DNA of 64,000 nt, from NCBI RefSeq assembly GCF_040954835.1, contig NC_090704.1, positions 43,404,979 to 43,468,978 of the forward strand. The letters are read 5' to 3'. Under the pieces are notes generated by a model. It saw nothing but the letters and a program-made list of their open reading frames with translations. It did no database searches and was not told the origin of the DNA. Source of the DNA: Lepisosteus oculatus. Lineage: Eukaryota > Chordata > Actinopteri > Semionotiformes > Lepisosteidae. Below are positions 11,701-26,172 of the stretch, in pieces (the stretch's first letter is position 1; each line of letters opens with the position of its first letter). A program made the translations under genes and the position numbers.

Positions 11701-14700
11701 CACAAGAAAATAACCACAAACGTATTTAAAACTTCTCAGAATAAGAATTAAGAAACAACAACTTTAAAGTGTGGCACCCAACCGCATTTGTGATGTGTTT
11801 TTTTACATGTACAAAAGGGTCCGCAAAACTAACAACAGATTGTAGGGTTAGCTAGTGACAAATTTATAAGCCATGCACAAAAAATAGTGCAGCCCATGGA
11901 AGTCTTGAAGCTTTCAGCCTTGATAAATGGGTGCCATTTTGAAAATACAAGCCTGTAACTCACGATAAAGTCCCTTGCTTTGCACATCTGTGTTGTCTTT
12001 GATTTCTCTGTATTCTGACTTCTCTATATTTCGACTTAAGGCCCCCAGAGGTGCACTTATCTCAAACAAAAAATTCCGAAATGTAGCTTGTTGAAAATTT
12101 TTTTAAAAAGTCTAAAAAAGAAAAGAGTTTAACCATTTTTCCCCCACAAGATGCATGGTATACTACTTAGATAATTACATTGTTAATTTGTTTTACAATT
12201 GATGTGGCTTTTCGATTTCATAATGTCATTTTAAAACACATATTTGTATTTCTTTGTTGACTCAGGTGTGTAAGATTATGTGGCACCTCTTCATCCAAAA
12301 TTACACCAATCAGAGGAAGTGTATAACTTTTCAGTACCTCTGGATACTGCTAAGAACGTTATTCTCTCACTGGGGTCTAAACAAATGAAAATGTATCATC
12401 TGACTTCACAGCACACAGGGAATGATAATACAGAGGGAGCAATATTAATATTTAAGTTATCACAACGCAAATGAGTGAAGCCAGCTGACCCTCCTCTGCC
12501 CATGTGTGCTAAACTGTTCTTCTGAGCTTCAGATTTTTTTATCTTTTAAGATAGAGTTGCTGCTGGAACTGCTAATTGTCAGTTTTGGAGAATGTCTCTG
12601 TTAAAAAAGTAACATATTATAGTTAAAAGTGAGGGTAATAACTTTACCAGTCATGAGCCCAGAGACTTATCCACTACGCTAAGCCGCCCCTAGGTAATTC
12701 AGCATATACAGTATAAGTAGTTCATTATCTCCTCAAAGCAATTTTCCCTACTTCTTACTGATTTCAAAATTATGATTCAGATTGCAGTCTCAGGGCTACA
12801 GTACCTATACATGTTTCTGCTACATTCTTGCCTGCCTCGGACAGGAGATCTACCACCCCTATTGCTGTGCTGGACAGAAACCGTAGTTTTACAAAGTTCC
12901 AGTCAATAAATAAAAGTATGACTTTAAGTAAGACTTGTGTGTGGGAAGTGTCTGTGATCAGGGCCCCACCAAGAGCCTGTGTCCCTAGTGGGAGCCGCCC
13001 CACGTGGCATCACAATAAAAGAGACGTTCATTACTGGTTTATTATACCTGATCACACACTTCCAAATGTGATGCAATATGTTGGTTTGGGGATATGAAAA
13101 ATAAAATGCAAAGGAATCTTTAACATTATAAATGTCAAAACCTTTAAAAAGACCTGTGAAGATATGTACCTGTATATGTGTTTTTGTTGCTATCCAGTTC
13201 GATGTGGGAAACTCATTCCACCTAATAGATCTGCTGGATCTTCCGGCACAGTTATAAAGCGGTGCTCTACAAGAAGAAGAATGCTTTGAAAGTCTGAGCA
13301 TTTCCAGACGTCTGCACCTGTCCCAGCTCACCGCTGGGGCTCTGCTCTGTGGCATGCAAGCTCCGTGTTGTCTAACAGTGAGAGAGGCGTACTGTCCCTC
13401 TTGAAACAATATCCCACTCAGACTGACAGCTGAGTCTGAAACAACAGAGTAGTTTTTACACACAAGCATGACTGACCTAGCCTGGCTTCTGAAAAGAGAT
13501 GCAGCGATACAGCAGGCCTGCTGGGATCAGTACAGCAGGAGCTGCAAGGGATCTCCAACAGAGGGCACAGCTTAGACAAAAACATTTTCTATATGATTAG
13601 AACATTTGAAACAGTTAAAACCAAATGATAGAAGTTTTATTGTTGCTCTCTTAATTTTGACATAAAATATAGTGTTCTGAAATCATAAGAGCACTTTATA
13701 TTAGTCCTATACAATTTCCTAGAGACTCATCAAAATTCTAAAATACTGTAGGAAATTAGGATGTTCAGAAAATGTTAAAACAACTTGGAATATATTAATA
13801 CATATGACATACATCAAAACTCAGCTCCTGAGCCATGACAAAATATGTATGATCTGTAATGTACTGTATTGTTTCCTATTACTTGTATTAAACATAGTCA
13901 TACTAGTAACATATTTTTTAGGAGCAGGAGAAGATTCTTAAAATTAAACCCTGCTTGTAAAATCATTTTTCATTCAAATTCAGAGATTTGCTGGCTAATA
14001 TGTGACACAGGAAATTAAATATATGCAAGACACCGCCAGTATAACTTTCAGTTTTCACTCTTGGACAAAAAAATACTGCACTTTCTTTGTCTCAAAATAA
14101 ACTTCTTCAATTTCCCCTAATGAATGCTTGAGGAGAAAAAAAACACTAGGTACCTTTTTTTTCTAGGTAGGCAACTTTAAATTTTAACAAGCACATTCAC
14201 AAATTCTGCTAAGCAATGAATATAATGTGTACGTTCCTCAGTAATGCTGATAAATGCAAGCTCCAAATAACATTTGGGTCCTTTTAGTTGCTCTTCAGTC
14301 TTGACTCCACAAGTTTTAATCAGTTGATTTTTTTTTAAATAAGCATTTCCATGGTTTCTCTCCCTATCGCACTCTTACCTTTTCACTCGTTAGCTTGGGG
14401 TCTGGTGATTTCTCCCAGCTCAATTATTTATGTGTGCTCATACTCTGGGTTAATCCTGACTGACACTAAAAGTCTGTCTAGATTTAGCATCATAAAAATT
14501 TCATCCTGCTGCTAAACCGCAACTCCTTCCTGCCAAGCTCTCCTTTAAATGCTGCAGAATGCCCTCACAAGATCGATGACTGGGAATGAAGAGTGGCAAA
14601 ACTCCTACAATTCCCATCATGTCATGGTCTGGGACAGCGATCCCACACACCACACCCCAGAGCGTCTCTGTAAGACAAGGACTGTGGAAATACCTCAGTG

Positions 14701-17700
14701 TTTGGGCTATATAGAGCCCAGCAGGATGAGCTCTCGATACAGTGACTGTATCATGGGCTTTACAGACCACGGTGCTAGTCTAGATTCAGGGACATTTCAT
14801 GGCTTCACTCCTGGCCTTTACACATGGATGTATTGATTGTCAGGCAAAGTTGCAATAAAGTAATACAGTAACAACGAACAAAATACAGTTTTACAGCTAT
14901 ATCTATCCATTCATACTCAAGATTGATTTTTATTTCTGACTACTTCAAATGTATTTTTCTCTCAGTGTACCGTGGATGCATGTTTCAGGTTTATTTCTAC
15001 TGAATTCAGTTGTATCATCGCAGGTTTTGGATTGGAAAGCAGTCCCTCACCAGACCCAGCATGAGCTATTACTTCACCAAGCACACAAACCCTTTTCATC
15101 CTGCTGTCAATTTGATCATATGGGCAACTCACTGCTTTAAAAACAATTTAAAAAAACACTGAGAATGTGTGTTTTAATTACCCTCTGTGTGCTACACCAT
15201 TTGGAAAACTGTGAATTATTTTCATGTCTTTGCCAGTATATACAGTAACTGAACATGCAAAATGCAAAAAGACATTTTTGAGAAGCAATCACATAGAAGA
15301 TATAGGAATTTCACTTTTTAGACTTTTTTCCTTACTGATATGAAGCTGTAAAGTGGTTTTTACTGCTTCTAGCCAGCTAACACTCAAAGACATTTTATCT
15401 ACACTAGGTATTACATGCAGTTGAAGGTATTAATTTTTAACTGAAGTAAAACCTGTAGGAAATCATTAAAAGAAATAAACTTCTTTGATGGAAAATGCCA
15501 AGATCTCAGTTCAAACCTTTCAATCATTTACCCTTCTTTCCTCTGAACAAGAAGCTGTAGAAATTAATGAAGTTGCCCAGGAAACGCTGATGAATAATAA
15601 GCTAAGGTATGACAATAAATTCCCCTTGAAAACAATGTATCAATATTTAAGAAAAAAAGGGTTATAGCTTATCATGATAAATACAGATTCACTGGTGGTG
15701 CAAAGCACATTTAGCTTCATATATTCAAAACTTAACACATTGAATATTTCAGTACAAACCAGAAAACCAACTTATAATAGAAACACAAAATCACAAAATG
15801 TTTTTACAAAAAAGTGCCTTCATTGCTTTATTTGCATATAATGGCATAAAAGAGTTACCATAACGTCCCATGGGACTTCAAAACAGCTGTATTTGTACAT
15901 TTCCTGTTTCTAACCATACCATGCATTTGAATATTTTATTACTGGAACAGAATGTTAACTCTATTTAATGACTATTCTGGCTTTCTATACCATTGTGTTT
16001 ACTCAGTAGGGTAATTCACCATTTTGAAACTAATATCCAGATGATATCCAGACCAGATTGAGTGGCATCTAACCAGCCTGTGCTGATCTTATTCCATCCA
16101 GTCTCCCTCTTGAAATACATGCAAATTGGAGGTTGTTTCAAACTTGGTGCTGGCCACATCTCGAAATGTTCGCTTACACTTACACTTACAACATGACAGA
16201 GATAGAGGCCCTAAGGATTAGTTAATTTACTAGTATGATGAAATGCATGGCTCTGTGTTTCTCTGGCACATCACAACACAAAATGTCACATTCAGCATGA
16301 TTAGAACTGAGGTGAAACAAATACTAACAGTAATGGGATGTTGAGGCGCTGTCTACCTTTCCTGATTGTATTCTTGTCTATTTTTCTGATCTCTGTTAAC
16401 TCCAGCACAGGCAGGGCCCTCAGCATGTATCCAACAGCGACTTAGGCCCTTGTTTGCTCTACAACTTCTTTTCCAACTATGTGAAAAATGGACAGGAAAA
16501 AGCTGCATTCCTTGACTTTCCTAGGAACGTATGTGTGTTGTCCTTCAACTCCTTTACAGCTTCAGTTATCTCTTGAATCCCTTTTCTTATGCAATTAAAA
16601 TGTATTGTGGCTAGACATTAAATACATGTTATGGTAGCCAAGTTTCATAGACGGAGGCCTGCTTCACATTAATAAAATGCTCCACACTCAGCCTAGTGAT
16701 TAAATGTAATTTTTTCTACACTTCCTGAATTTGAGAAATTCTTGTCCCGTAAAAATATGCTTGGTCAGTAATCATCTTCATCTTTTACAACCACATTTAT
16801 CATTCACATTTACAGAGCACTCTTTCTGTAACTATCCTAGGAAGTTTAAGAATGGTGCTAAATTTTCTCAGTCTCCCCCTTAAATGTAAATCATTTTCTG
16901 TTGTAAAGAACTGGAACTATAGGGTTTATTTTAACGCAAACATCAAAGGTTTGAGGCTATGTCCCTGAAAACAAAATACAATTTTCCAGTTCTAATAAGA
17001 ATAATAAATACTCAGAACCACATTCTGTTTGTGCAGGCTGGAAGCACATGATTATGGAAATTCCAAGTCCTTCAACAACGCAATTCCACAGGCTGCTTAA
17101 AAAATGAATGGCTTGGTCTTTCAGAGCTGCCTTTTTCCTTCTGATATCAACGTTCCTCCCCACGGAGGCCTCTGTTCCTCTAAAACAGTGAGCTTCTAGT
17201 GCAGATTAAATAAGATTTGCTCTCAAAGACAGGCAGACTTAAATCTAATTGATTTTATCATTAATTTAACACCCCGTTAAAAAGCTGGCAGAGAAGCAAA
17301 GTAAGAAAAGTGTAGTACCTTAAAATAATCAAATGGACATCTGAACAAGTGCCAAAGGTGTGAAGTGGATTTCTTTTATTATCCATATTTCAAAGGGGAA
17401 AATAGTTTGAGATATAATGTCATAATGTAATGTATAATTTTATGATATGAAGGATGACTAATTACCTGTCTTCCCTTCTAATGTTATTGAAACTTCAGCT
17501 GTAACATGAAAGGAATGGTATTTAAAAACTGTTATCCCCGTGTAAGAATTTAGGATCAGTTTGTCACACACCAAACAGCTGAAAAACACTTTTTCACCAA
17601 AAATATTATAATCAGGTATTGCAGACTCTACTAGAAATAAAAATGTTACACAGGTTCCCATGCAAAAAGTTTCATTAAGAAATTCTGTCATTGGTACAAA

Positions 17701-17929
17701 TATTGAAGTATGTGTTATTTTAAATATTGCAAAATCACTCATAAATGCTTTGGAGAGCCTAATCTAAAGTGTGTTATTCGTATAAATGTTTTTGTGCAAG
17801 CGGGCTCCCTTGTTCAAGTTGGTATTTTGAATCCAGATAGAAAACAATGAAAACCTATTGAAGCATTAATGGCAGAATCCATACTAGAACATAGTGGCTT
17901 GGTTATCATAGTACTGAGAAGACTGAGAG
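8761..17929. other. Gene-free AT-rich stretch
   Basis: No coding exon, tRNA or clear mobile element is recognised in these 9 kb. The longest frame (181 codons, minus strand, 12924-13469) has no known motif and no homologue I can recall. The sequence around 10130-10420 is unique-looking and could be a conserved noncoding element, which only an alignment could show. A short fragment near 12650-12690 resembles the tail of a dispersed repeat. Confidence 0.5.
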
Positions 17930-18112
17930 CAAGTGACTTGCTTATGGATGGGACACTGGCCAATCACAGGGATTACTGCCTTGCGTTGCTGGTCCCCAAC
18001 CAGTAGAAATGGGGTACTTCATCCAAGGGTACCCCAGCAGTGATTTCAACCCACAACCTGTCAGTTATGAGATCACAGGTTCACCTCATGCTCTATCACA
18101 TCCCCTTGAAGC
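17930..18112 (-). mobile_element. Degraded tRNA-derived SINE fragment
   Basis: Read on the minus strand it contains AGAGCATGAGGTGAACCTGT, then GGTTGTGGGTTGAAATCAC (B-box-like), then CTGCTGGGGTACCCTTGGAT and AAGTACCCCATT. The order of tRNA-like head followed by a body with GTACCCTTG is typical of fish SINEs. No clear tail or target-site duplication is visible, so the copy is old or truncated. Confidence 0.55.
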
Positions 18113-21100
18113 ATTAAAATGCCCTTAAGTTGTCACCTTATGGCTACATGAAAGTAACACCTATCACTAAGTAACCAAAAAACAGAGCAAACCTGAAGCA
18201 TTTTCCCAGCAAACAGGTCGTAAACATGTTAAGTCGAAGTTCATATAATATATCGATGTCAAGAATTGTCCTTCCAGAGCGTAGTGTCCATAATGATGCT
18301 CAGAATTTCAGCAGCTCCTGCTGTGGGTGGTAACAACACAGGAAAGAGCAGATTTAGAAAGATATAGAGGCTTATAATTGAAAATGTCTGCTTGGGGAGG
18401 ACTTAGGAAGATTTCATGTTACATTTAAGATGAGATAGTTTCCTGTCTGCTACCAGTTTGCAAAGAAAAATGTGTTTTATGCCAATCCACATACATACTG
18501 ATATACTGTATACTGTTGGTAAGACAATAAATTCTATAAAAATTAGACTGCCTGCAATACTTTTTATGCTACCCTGGGTTATGGTGTGTGGTGATGCTGT
18601 TCTTCTAGACCTAATCTTGAAATAAACAATATGTTCTCCCTGATCATTCTCAAACATATTCTAGGAACCATCCCTGCTGACCGGAAAGATGGTATCCACT
18701 CTAGGGCTGAAATCTGCAAAGAATAAATCTATTACACTAATACACTGACTGACGAGATGCATCAGATTGATGTAACAGTGACATTAAAACTAGGAAGAGA
18801 GAACTGTCACCCCCAGTTCAGTTTCTTACTAGATGATATGAGGAGCTCCCCCAAGAAAACCACCTCAAACAGGCTCTAATTCATGTGCTGCAAAATTGGA
18901 TGGATTAATCAACCCTAATTAGAATCAGAGCTCTTTTCAGTAAATGTGAGTAAAAAGGAATTAGACCCCCATAGCTCTGACCTGGGAAGTGGTAATATAC
19001 TAGATGGTTTCCAGACTTGAGCTCAAATGAAGACCAGCCAGTGAGCTTGCTTTAATAACACGGGTAGTGTGACTGTTATTTATGTTCTCGGTGTAACCCC
19101 AAATCTCGAATTACATAAACACAACTGAAAAACTTCATTCATTGGGGCTTCATATAACCAGAGCATTGAGGAGCTTAGAGTTCCAGTTAGGGCTGCCAAA
19201 ACATCACCAGACCACACCGTGTGCAATGCACACCCTGCATTTAACACTTAAAATGATTTCAAGACATTACTGTCCTTGCGTACTTTAAACCCATTAGAAT
19301 CTTGCCCATTTTATAGCCTTTGCAAAACATGGCACACAGTAGTAGAAGAATGTAAGAATATTTCAGTTTTTTTAATCAAAGGATAACACAATAAGATCCC
19401 ACAATGAGAACCTTTACCTTTAATATTACTTGTGGGGCCAAATAAAACTGTTGAGTGGCTGTAATTCAATATTGTACCATAATATACATTAAGTATACAG
19501 AAGTGATATAAATATTATATAGCTAGATTTGGCGCACCTACTGTAGTGAACTCAAGCAGACTATAGCCAATCCCCTGTCCCTGAATTAATTGAATTGAAG
19601 TTTAATTATTATTTTAAATTTGTACGGTGCAATTTCTTTTTTTATTCCAGCAATTTGAAATCACAGATTTTTGATCAAATTGGTTTCACTGCTATGACCC
19701 CTCAGATCCAAATTGAGGAATGAGGATGTTGGATGTCCCCTGTTTGCCATCAGACCAGTCCACCATTTTTCCCACTGCTATTAAAGCATTGTCTACAGGA
19801 GAGTTAGCATTTTTTGAACAGAGAGTCCGGAAAGCTCACAGGCACCAGGCGAAACAAAGGTGTGACCATTGTACTACAACCTGAGGATAGCTCAGCCTAT
19901 TGAAGCTTACCTATCGAGTCATTCCAATCATAATGGACTAACCCTGGTTCAAACTGAAACTGAAAAGGCTGTTCTCTGAATGAGAGCCTTCATTGCTTAG
20001 GTACAAGCCAAAGAAATATGTGACTTGCTGTAGTCTAAATTATTGATTGCATCAGTGTCTGCCTGACCACAGTTAACAGGCTTTGCAGGAGACTCTGTGG
20101 CAAACACATTGAAGCATGCAATCACAGGAAAGGAGCTTTCACCAATTCTCTCTGCAAGCTGGTGCTCAGTGGGCACACCGTGCTGGCCAATTGGGAGCCT
20201 TTGTTTGTGCCAGCCAAACAGTACAACACAGAGGGCTAAACCTTTGAGCAGTTATTCTTCAGCCTTTGCACAACCTTCTTTGGAAACTGTCAATTCCTTT
20301 CATATTTATTTTTGTCTTAATGAAAATGATACATAGAGAGAACACACAATTGCTAGCTTTATTTGTAACATCCACTGTTTTCACTACATTTAAATACTAC
20401 TGTAATTCACAGATTGAAAAGGATTTTCCTCACACAGAGAGTTGCACGGAAGGTTAAGATGGCAAAAAGTTAAAATTTCTAGGCCCTACCAGAGAGACCC
20501 CACACCTTCATAAAACAGGCTGCAAAATTCTAGAAACTACACAGCACAAAGTGTTCAAATTACACTACTTACAAAACTAGTCCAAATTAATTTTTGCCCT
20601 TGATTACTCTGGCCATCTTTCACCCTGTTCCAAAAACTGATGATCAGATTACTCCAAGAACGATTATAGAAACCCAAAAGTGTTTTATTTTTTAAACTTC
20701 TTGGCTGAACGGGTACCTCTACCAACAAGACCTTTTTCTTAAATTGCTACATCTGTTCTGCACATTTTCGGTTAATTTTCTTTTATGGCAATATCCATAT
20801 TGTTATTGCAAGACCTGTTGAATGAGCAACACTGTATTTTTCCTGCTCCAGATAACCCTAACCATTAATCCACTGAGCCGGATAATCAGCATTTCCACCT
20901 TGCCCCCTAAGCATCTGTGCAGGGACGAGTTAATTAGAGCAAGGCTGCACGTACACACACAAAGACAGACTGGCTTGCTGAGGACAACTCAGGCAGGTGT
21001 GTAAATAATGGATAGCAGACATTAAAGGTCATACAGGTAAGTGACACAAAAAGCAGATGGAAAACCTTTTTCCAAAAGGCTTTCAAGAATTTATGCCTGG

Positions 21101-24100
21101 CATCAGGGTAACAGTACTTTATCAATACGCAATCCCTTTCATGTTCATACACTGACTTTTTGTTACTTTTGGTCAGGAATATAATAATTATTATAGGAAT
21201 TATAATTCTATATATACATGTTTCTATACATGTCTAGAAACAGGTCTTTTTGCATCATTATAAGTAGTCCACCACATTTAGAGAACCCCTATTGTAAGGT
21301 AAAGCCAGATTATCCAAATGCTAAGGAATAAAAAAACACATATTATTAAAAATAAATGCACAGTATACATCTTTTTATACGTCTATCATAGATACCGTTC
21401 TAAGGTTTTGGTGTGTTAGATTTTGGAAATAAACATCCTTATTTACTTTCAACAAAATAAGAGCTGTTAGTCACAGCTTTGGTTATGAGATTTGAGGGGA
21501 AAACTGGCCCACAGAGTTTGTTTCAATTTGCGTTCTGTGCTTTCAGATGTTGCTACAGTGGTGAGAGCAGTGACTATGATTTCAAAGAAATACTGACATG
21601 GTTAGTTTATTTGCAACTGGCTCTTTGACTAACAGACACTATGTTTGTTTAAACATTTCCATTCCTTTAAAAACTTGTGGAGTTCAAACTCCCCGACTAA
21701 GCCTGAGTTAATCTTCAATAAACACTGCAAAAATATATTGGTTTATGTTTTCTTTGCTTGTTTAAGATAAATGGGATTAAATTTAGTAATTTATGAGAGT
21801 TAATATAGTTGCTTCTATTGGAGCAGGCTGTGGTTTCTGTTTTGTGTGTTATTTCTGGGGCACGTCAAATATTTAGCCAAATTGCAGTAGTGATTTGAAA
21901 TTCAGCTGCAATTGAGAACACTTTAATAAGGCCACTCAAGGTGTTTTCCATCCTTTTATACACAAATATGCCGCAGAGACCCTCACATACTAATAGTGTT
22001 GCTGATTGTAATAACATCATTACACCAAGGTATTTTAATTTGTTAAATGCATGCTGTTCCTAGACCCATCTCCACTGAATAGACCTCATTGTATTAACAC
22101 TTTAAGAATTTGTTCTTGGATTCTTGTGGAGGATGACAGCTTTATTTATTATAGCCAAAAGCTAGAAAACGACAGAATGACAGAAAACGATGGGGCTAGG
22201 TCTCTCCACGCCACAGCAGTAAAAAAGAGTGATTGAGTAGTGCGGCACACAAATTGATTTGATCAACCGACAATTAAAACTGAAGCCTGAAGAAAGAGAA
22301 ACGCAGGGCCCTCGAAGGACTGCAGAACAGGTACCCAGTGAATAATGATGCCAGCCTTCTCCAGGTTTTAGCAGAAGCCTGATCAGTAATTATCTAGTAG
22401 TAGATACCAGGAGAATACAATCTCAGGTTTACATAATTAAGCTTCAACGTCTGAGGACTATTTCCCTCTTTTGATTTTTTCTCTGTTTCTGTGTCTGTTA
22501 GCATAATCTTGAGAAATGATCACGATAAGGATCTTATGCCTGTGTCCAGGCCAGGTGAACATCTGGGAGGGGTCAGACAATATGCTTGATGTATGAATTA
22601 CAAGGTTATAAAAAGATGGCTCCAACCAAAATCTGCCCTAGGATTGTCACTGATTAAATGCTTGTCTGGTCTACAATTGTGTCTGTTCTAAAAGCAAATG
22701 TCATTCCTGTGGGTAGCTGGAAAAAGTAAGAGGAGCTTAATCCCCTCCTTACCTCTTACATGCCTAGAACTGCCTCTGGAGCCTCTAAAAAACATTTAAA
22801 ACATCAATTATTAATTTAATCATTAAAGTTGTTGTTGCTGGAGCAGGAACATCAGTCAAAGTTGGTTTAGATCACATAAACATTGAATTAACGGAACATT
22901 TTTCTTTTTTATTTTGATTCTCAAAGCCAGAAGGAAATCAGCAGTCCGCCATTTTCATCTGTCTTTTTCCTGCTTACAAGCAATGAAGTATCAAGGAAAA
23001 GGGCACAGTGAACCGGGCCAAACAGCCAGCACGCATTCTGCTTTTTATTTCTTTAATAAAACCCAGAAAGCATTGGTTTGTTGTATAAAAACTGGAACTG
23101 TTGACTTCTTTTACGAGAGGAAGAGGAACAAACTCCATACACGATCACGAGTTTTTAAAATCTGGGTCAGAAAGGATTAAAAATGCAGACTGCCTATCTG
23201 TGGAAACCCATTTCCAAACATACAGTCTGCTTTATTTAAGGCATCTGTGGTCAGCTAGCGTGTTATAATGCAAGAGTGAACCCCAAGTGTTGGTTTCTGC
23301 CTTGAGAGCAGCGAGTAGCTGCTGTAGGTGCTGCCTACATTATTAATACAAGCCCCTTGTCTGTCAGCCATGTTTCTATCCATTGTGACAAGTCTGTTTT
23401 GGATATCGTGCATTTGCTCTGCTGGGTGAAACTAATAAGATCAAATTTGCCACATAATAACGGGCTGGAGAATGAGGGAGACTTGCGTGCCTCCGATCAC
23501 CAGGTGTTTTTTTCCCTCAAACCATGCAAACAACAGGAGCACTGCACAAAACAGCCTCAGGCTAAGAGCGACTGTAACAAGTCACTGGCTGAAAACGCAA
23601 TAATTATTGTCATTCCACCTTCTTGGTTAATTGCTGCTGATCCGCCCACTTAGAGCAGGCTGCTAGCACGCAGTTCTGGTTTGACTCATCACAGCAATCC
23701 AATCAAGCTATTTGTTCAGAAATTGAGGTGTACTATGAGCTATTATATTCTGTCACAATGTAAAGAAAGCAGAATAAGTCAAATGAACTTCCCCACGTGA
23801 TTTAAATATGTGCACCAAACCACAGCCTTCACAGTTTAATTATTCACTTTTTAAGTATCATTTCTCCAAGAAGCAATTACACAGGCTTGTTGATACAGGA
23901 TCTGATTTGACTGACATTGCTAAATATCTAACATGTGAACGGAAGCAACAACATACAGTAAGCCAATATACAGTGCACGTACAGCACAATGCAGAAAATA
24001 CAGGGTATGTTTGACAAAATTCAATGGAATTATACATATAATGAAATTGAGTTTTATGCAACAGGAAGAATACTATAATATATCTATATATTTAAAAAAA

Positions 24101-26042
24101 ACAGAATTTTCTTTCCAAACATATGCTCTCCCCATATTTGTTGCTAGTAATCACATTCGAAGCAAATCTTGAAAACACTATTGCTTGCTCCCAGAGGGAG
24201 GCACAATCACCTAGTCCCACTGGTGTAGCTGCATATATCGGTGTAAGAAGCACTTCACATCCTCTGTCTCGGTGGGATTTCACTGTTTTCAGCACCTGTC
24301 TCTTCTGCAGACATATAGCAAGGAGACCAAGTGGAAAACTTCAGTCTGTGCAGCTACATGTGTCTGTGGCCATAGCAATAGAGCACAACTGTTCGGAGCT
24401 TTTCTTTTCTCGACTGCCTTTCTCTGCAGAACCTGCTTGTATTACACAAGTCACTCATTGGTTTCAATGTTTGATATACTATACTGTTGTTAGAGCTACT
24501 CCTCCATTTTTCATACATAGATTAATCAGAATTTTTTAACTAAAAAGTGACATTAAGCGACTTGATTTCCACATTTATCATACAGTGCTGAAAAAAAAAA
24601 CTGGTGAAATTCTAAGGACTGCAATATCTCATATGTGAACTAGGATGGGCAGTTATCACTTTATGTCCATCATTATGCCCTTTGTACTCTGGACAAGAGG
24701 TATATATTCCAGAACATGCGTGAGGTACAAATAAATACAGCATGCTCTTTCCAGTTCAAGCAAGCTGCCTCCCAGTCTATTTTCCAGTGCTAACCCCACA
24801 GCCTTATCTCCCACACTATCATGGCAACTACCCGAAGCACCTTTTTTTCTCTTAATAAAAATAGAAATTGTATACATTCAAAATAGAATATTATATAAGT
24901 TACCAATTAAATACCATTCAATTAAAAACCGAAATGAATTCAAAATAGAAAAAAACTTTGATGATAAAATGATATAGTTACTATGGTTGGTTTTCAGTAC
25001 ATAAGCATTAAACTTCTAAAGAAAGGTGCACAAGAAACACATTAATCTGAGATATCAGAATGGAGGTATCTTCCATGCTTGCTTTCAGTGAAACTGCCCC
25101 ATTGAGTGGTTAACATAGTTAACCAGGAATACTCTACTTGTCTAAAATGAAAGTCTCATTTTCATTCACTGAATAGCAAATATCCAAGTTGGCACCTGCT
25201 CACTCTAAGCGAAATAACCAGAAACATCCATTAACCAGAACTAACCAACGCATGAGACAGCTTTACCTGCTAGGCAAGTTCAAAAAAGGCTACAAATATG
25301 ACAGCCCTGTCAATGATGCTTTTGAAAAAAATGTGGGGATTTTTGGAATCCATTCAACATTAATTACTGTTGAGTGTGCAACCTGTTCTTAAACTACTGC
25401 AGGAAGTCTAAAAAAAAATAAATTAAAATAGGGTTTTTGTATTTTTCAGAATTTCATAAGGTCTGGTTTCAGTGTAAACTACTGGTACTTGAGGTTTGAT
25501 GTTCCTGTACATTTTTAACATCTCTTTTTATGTAATATTTATTTTAAAAAATCATATGTTTTTATAGCAGATTTTGAAAAATTGTTTCAAGTGCCGCCTT
25601 TATTTGCTTTACTTTTCCAACCACTCAAACTATGACTGACACAATACTATTCCTACTAATGCAGAACATGAGGTCCATTTTGGCTACTTATTGCCAGTAT
25701 AGCAAAGATGGCTACATCAAACACAGGTATTGTATTGTGAGCTCTCAATGCTACTGCTGGACAGAAATGTAAAAGTCTCCCCTTCAGAACGTGAAGCACT
25801 TTCATCCTAGTAGACTTAGCCAAACTTACCCATGTGCACTAAAAGAACTAAAAGGCAAAAAACGTATCAGAAACTGATTCAATATAGATGCATTTCCCTT
25901 CCTTAGAAATTAAATACTTGATTTCAGCGAGCCATCCCATATTAATCCTGGGAAATGTCAGGTGAAGCCATGACATGAACATTTTTTAAATACAATGAAT
26001 AAACAAACGCACTTCTCAGTAACGTTTTGGTAAAATATATAT
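18113..26042. other. Gene-free stretch downstream of hs3st3b1
   Basis: No exon or RNA gene can be supported. CpG is strongly depleted: I count about 3 CpG in 24901-25500. A palindrome cluster at 21181-21241 is listed separately. Unique-looking, moderately GC-balanced blocks (for example 20820-21000 and 23480-23650) are candidates for conserved noncoding sequence, but nothing in the sequence alone proves this. Confidence 0.5.
21181..21241. repeat. Cluster of three short palindromes
   Basis: There are three dyad-symmetric sequences within 61 bp. A perfect 14-mer ATAATAATTATTAT lies at 21181-21194. A perfect 12-mer GAATTATAATTC lies at 21197-21208. A 22-bp palindrome at 21220-21241, with arms GTTTCTA and TAGAAAC, matches at 10 of 11 base pairs. 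All are AT-rich. They could be cruciform-prone DNA or chance in AT-rich sequence. Confidence 0.8.
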
Positions 26043-26172
26043 TTTATTTATCATACAAAGAAATAGTATGAATGTTCAGTATTTAATTCTCTAGAAACCT
26101 TTATTTTTGTTTTCCACGGTGTAAAATTAATTTTTGATGTACATACCACAAAATACTTGATTTACATTTATT
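26043..26172 (-). terminator. Candidate hs3st3b1 polyadenylation signals
   Basis: On the minus strand, AATAAA hexamers occur at 26172-26167, 26105-26100 and 26048-26043. They are the first canonical hexamers met downstream of the hs3st3b1 stop codon; I found no TTTATT on the plus strand between 26173 and 28536. Using them would give a 3' UTR of about 2.4-2.5 kb. Cleavage sites cannot be fixed without transcript data, and non-canonical signals nearer the stop are possible. Confidence 0.35.

Noticed and set aside
12924..13469. 181-codon minus-strand frame in gene-free DNA
   Set aside because: No domain, no family resemblance, biased residue content and no supporting splice or promoter context. 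Likely a chance ORF, possibly over an unnamed repeat.
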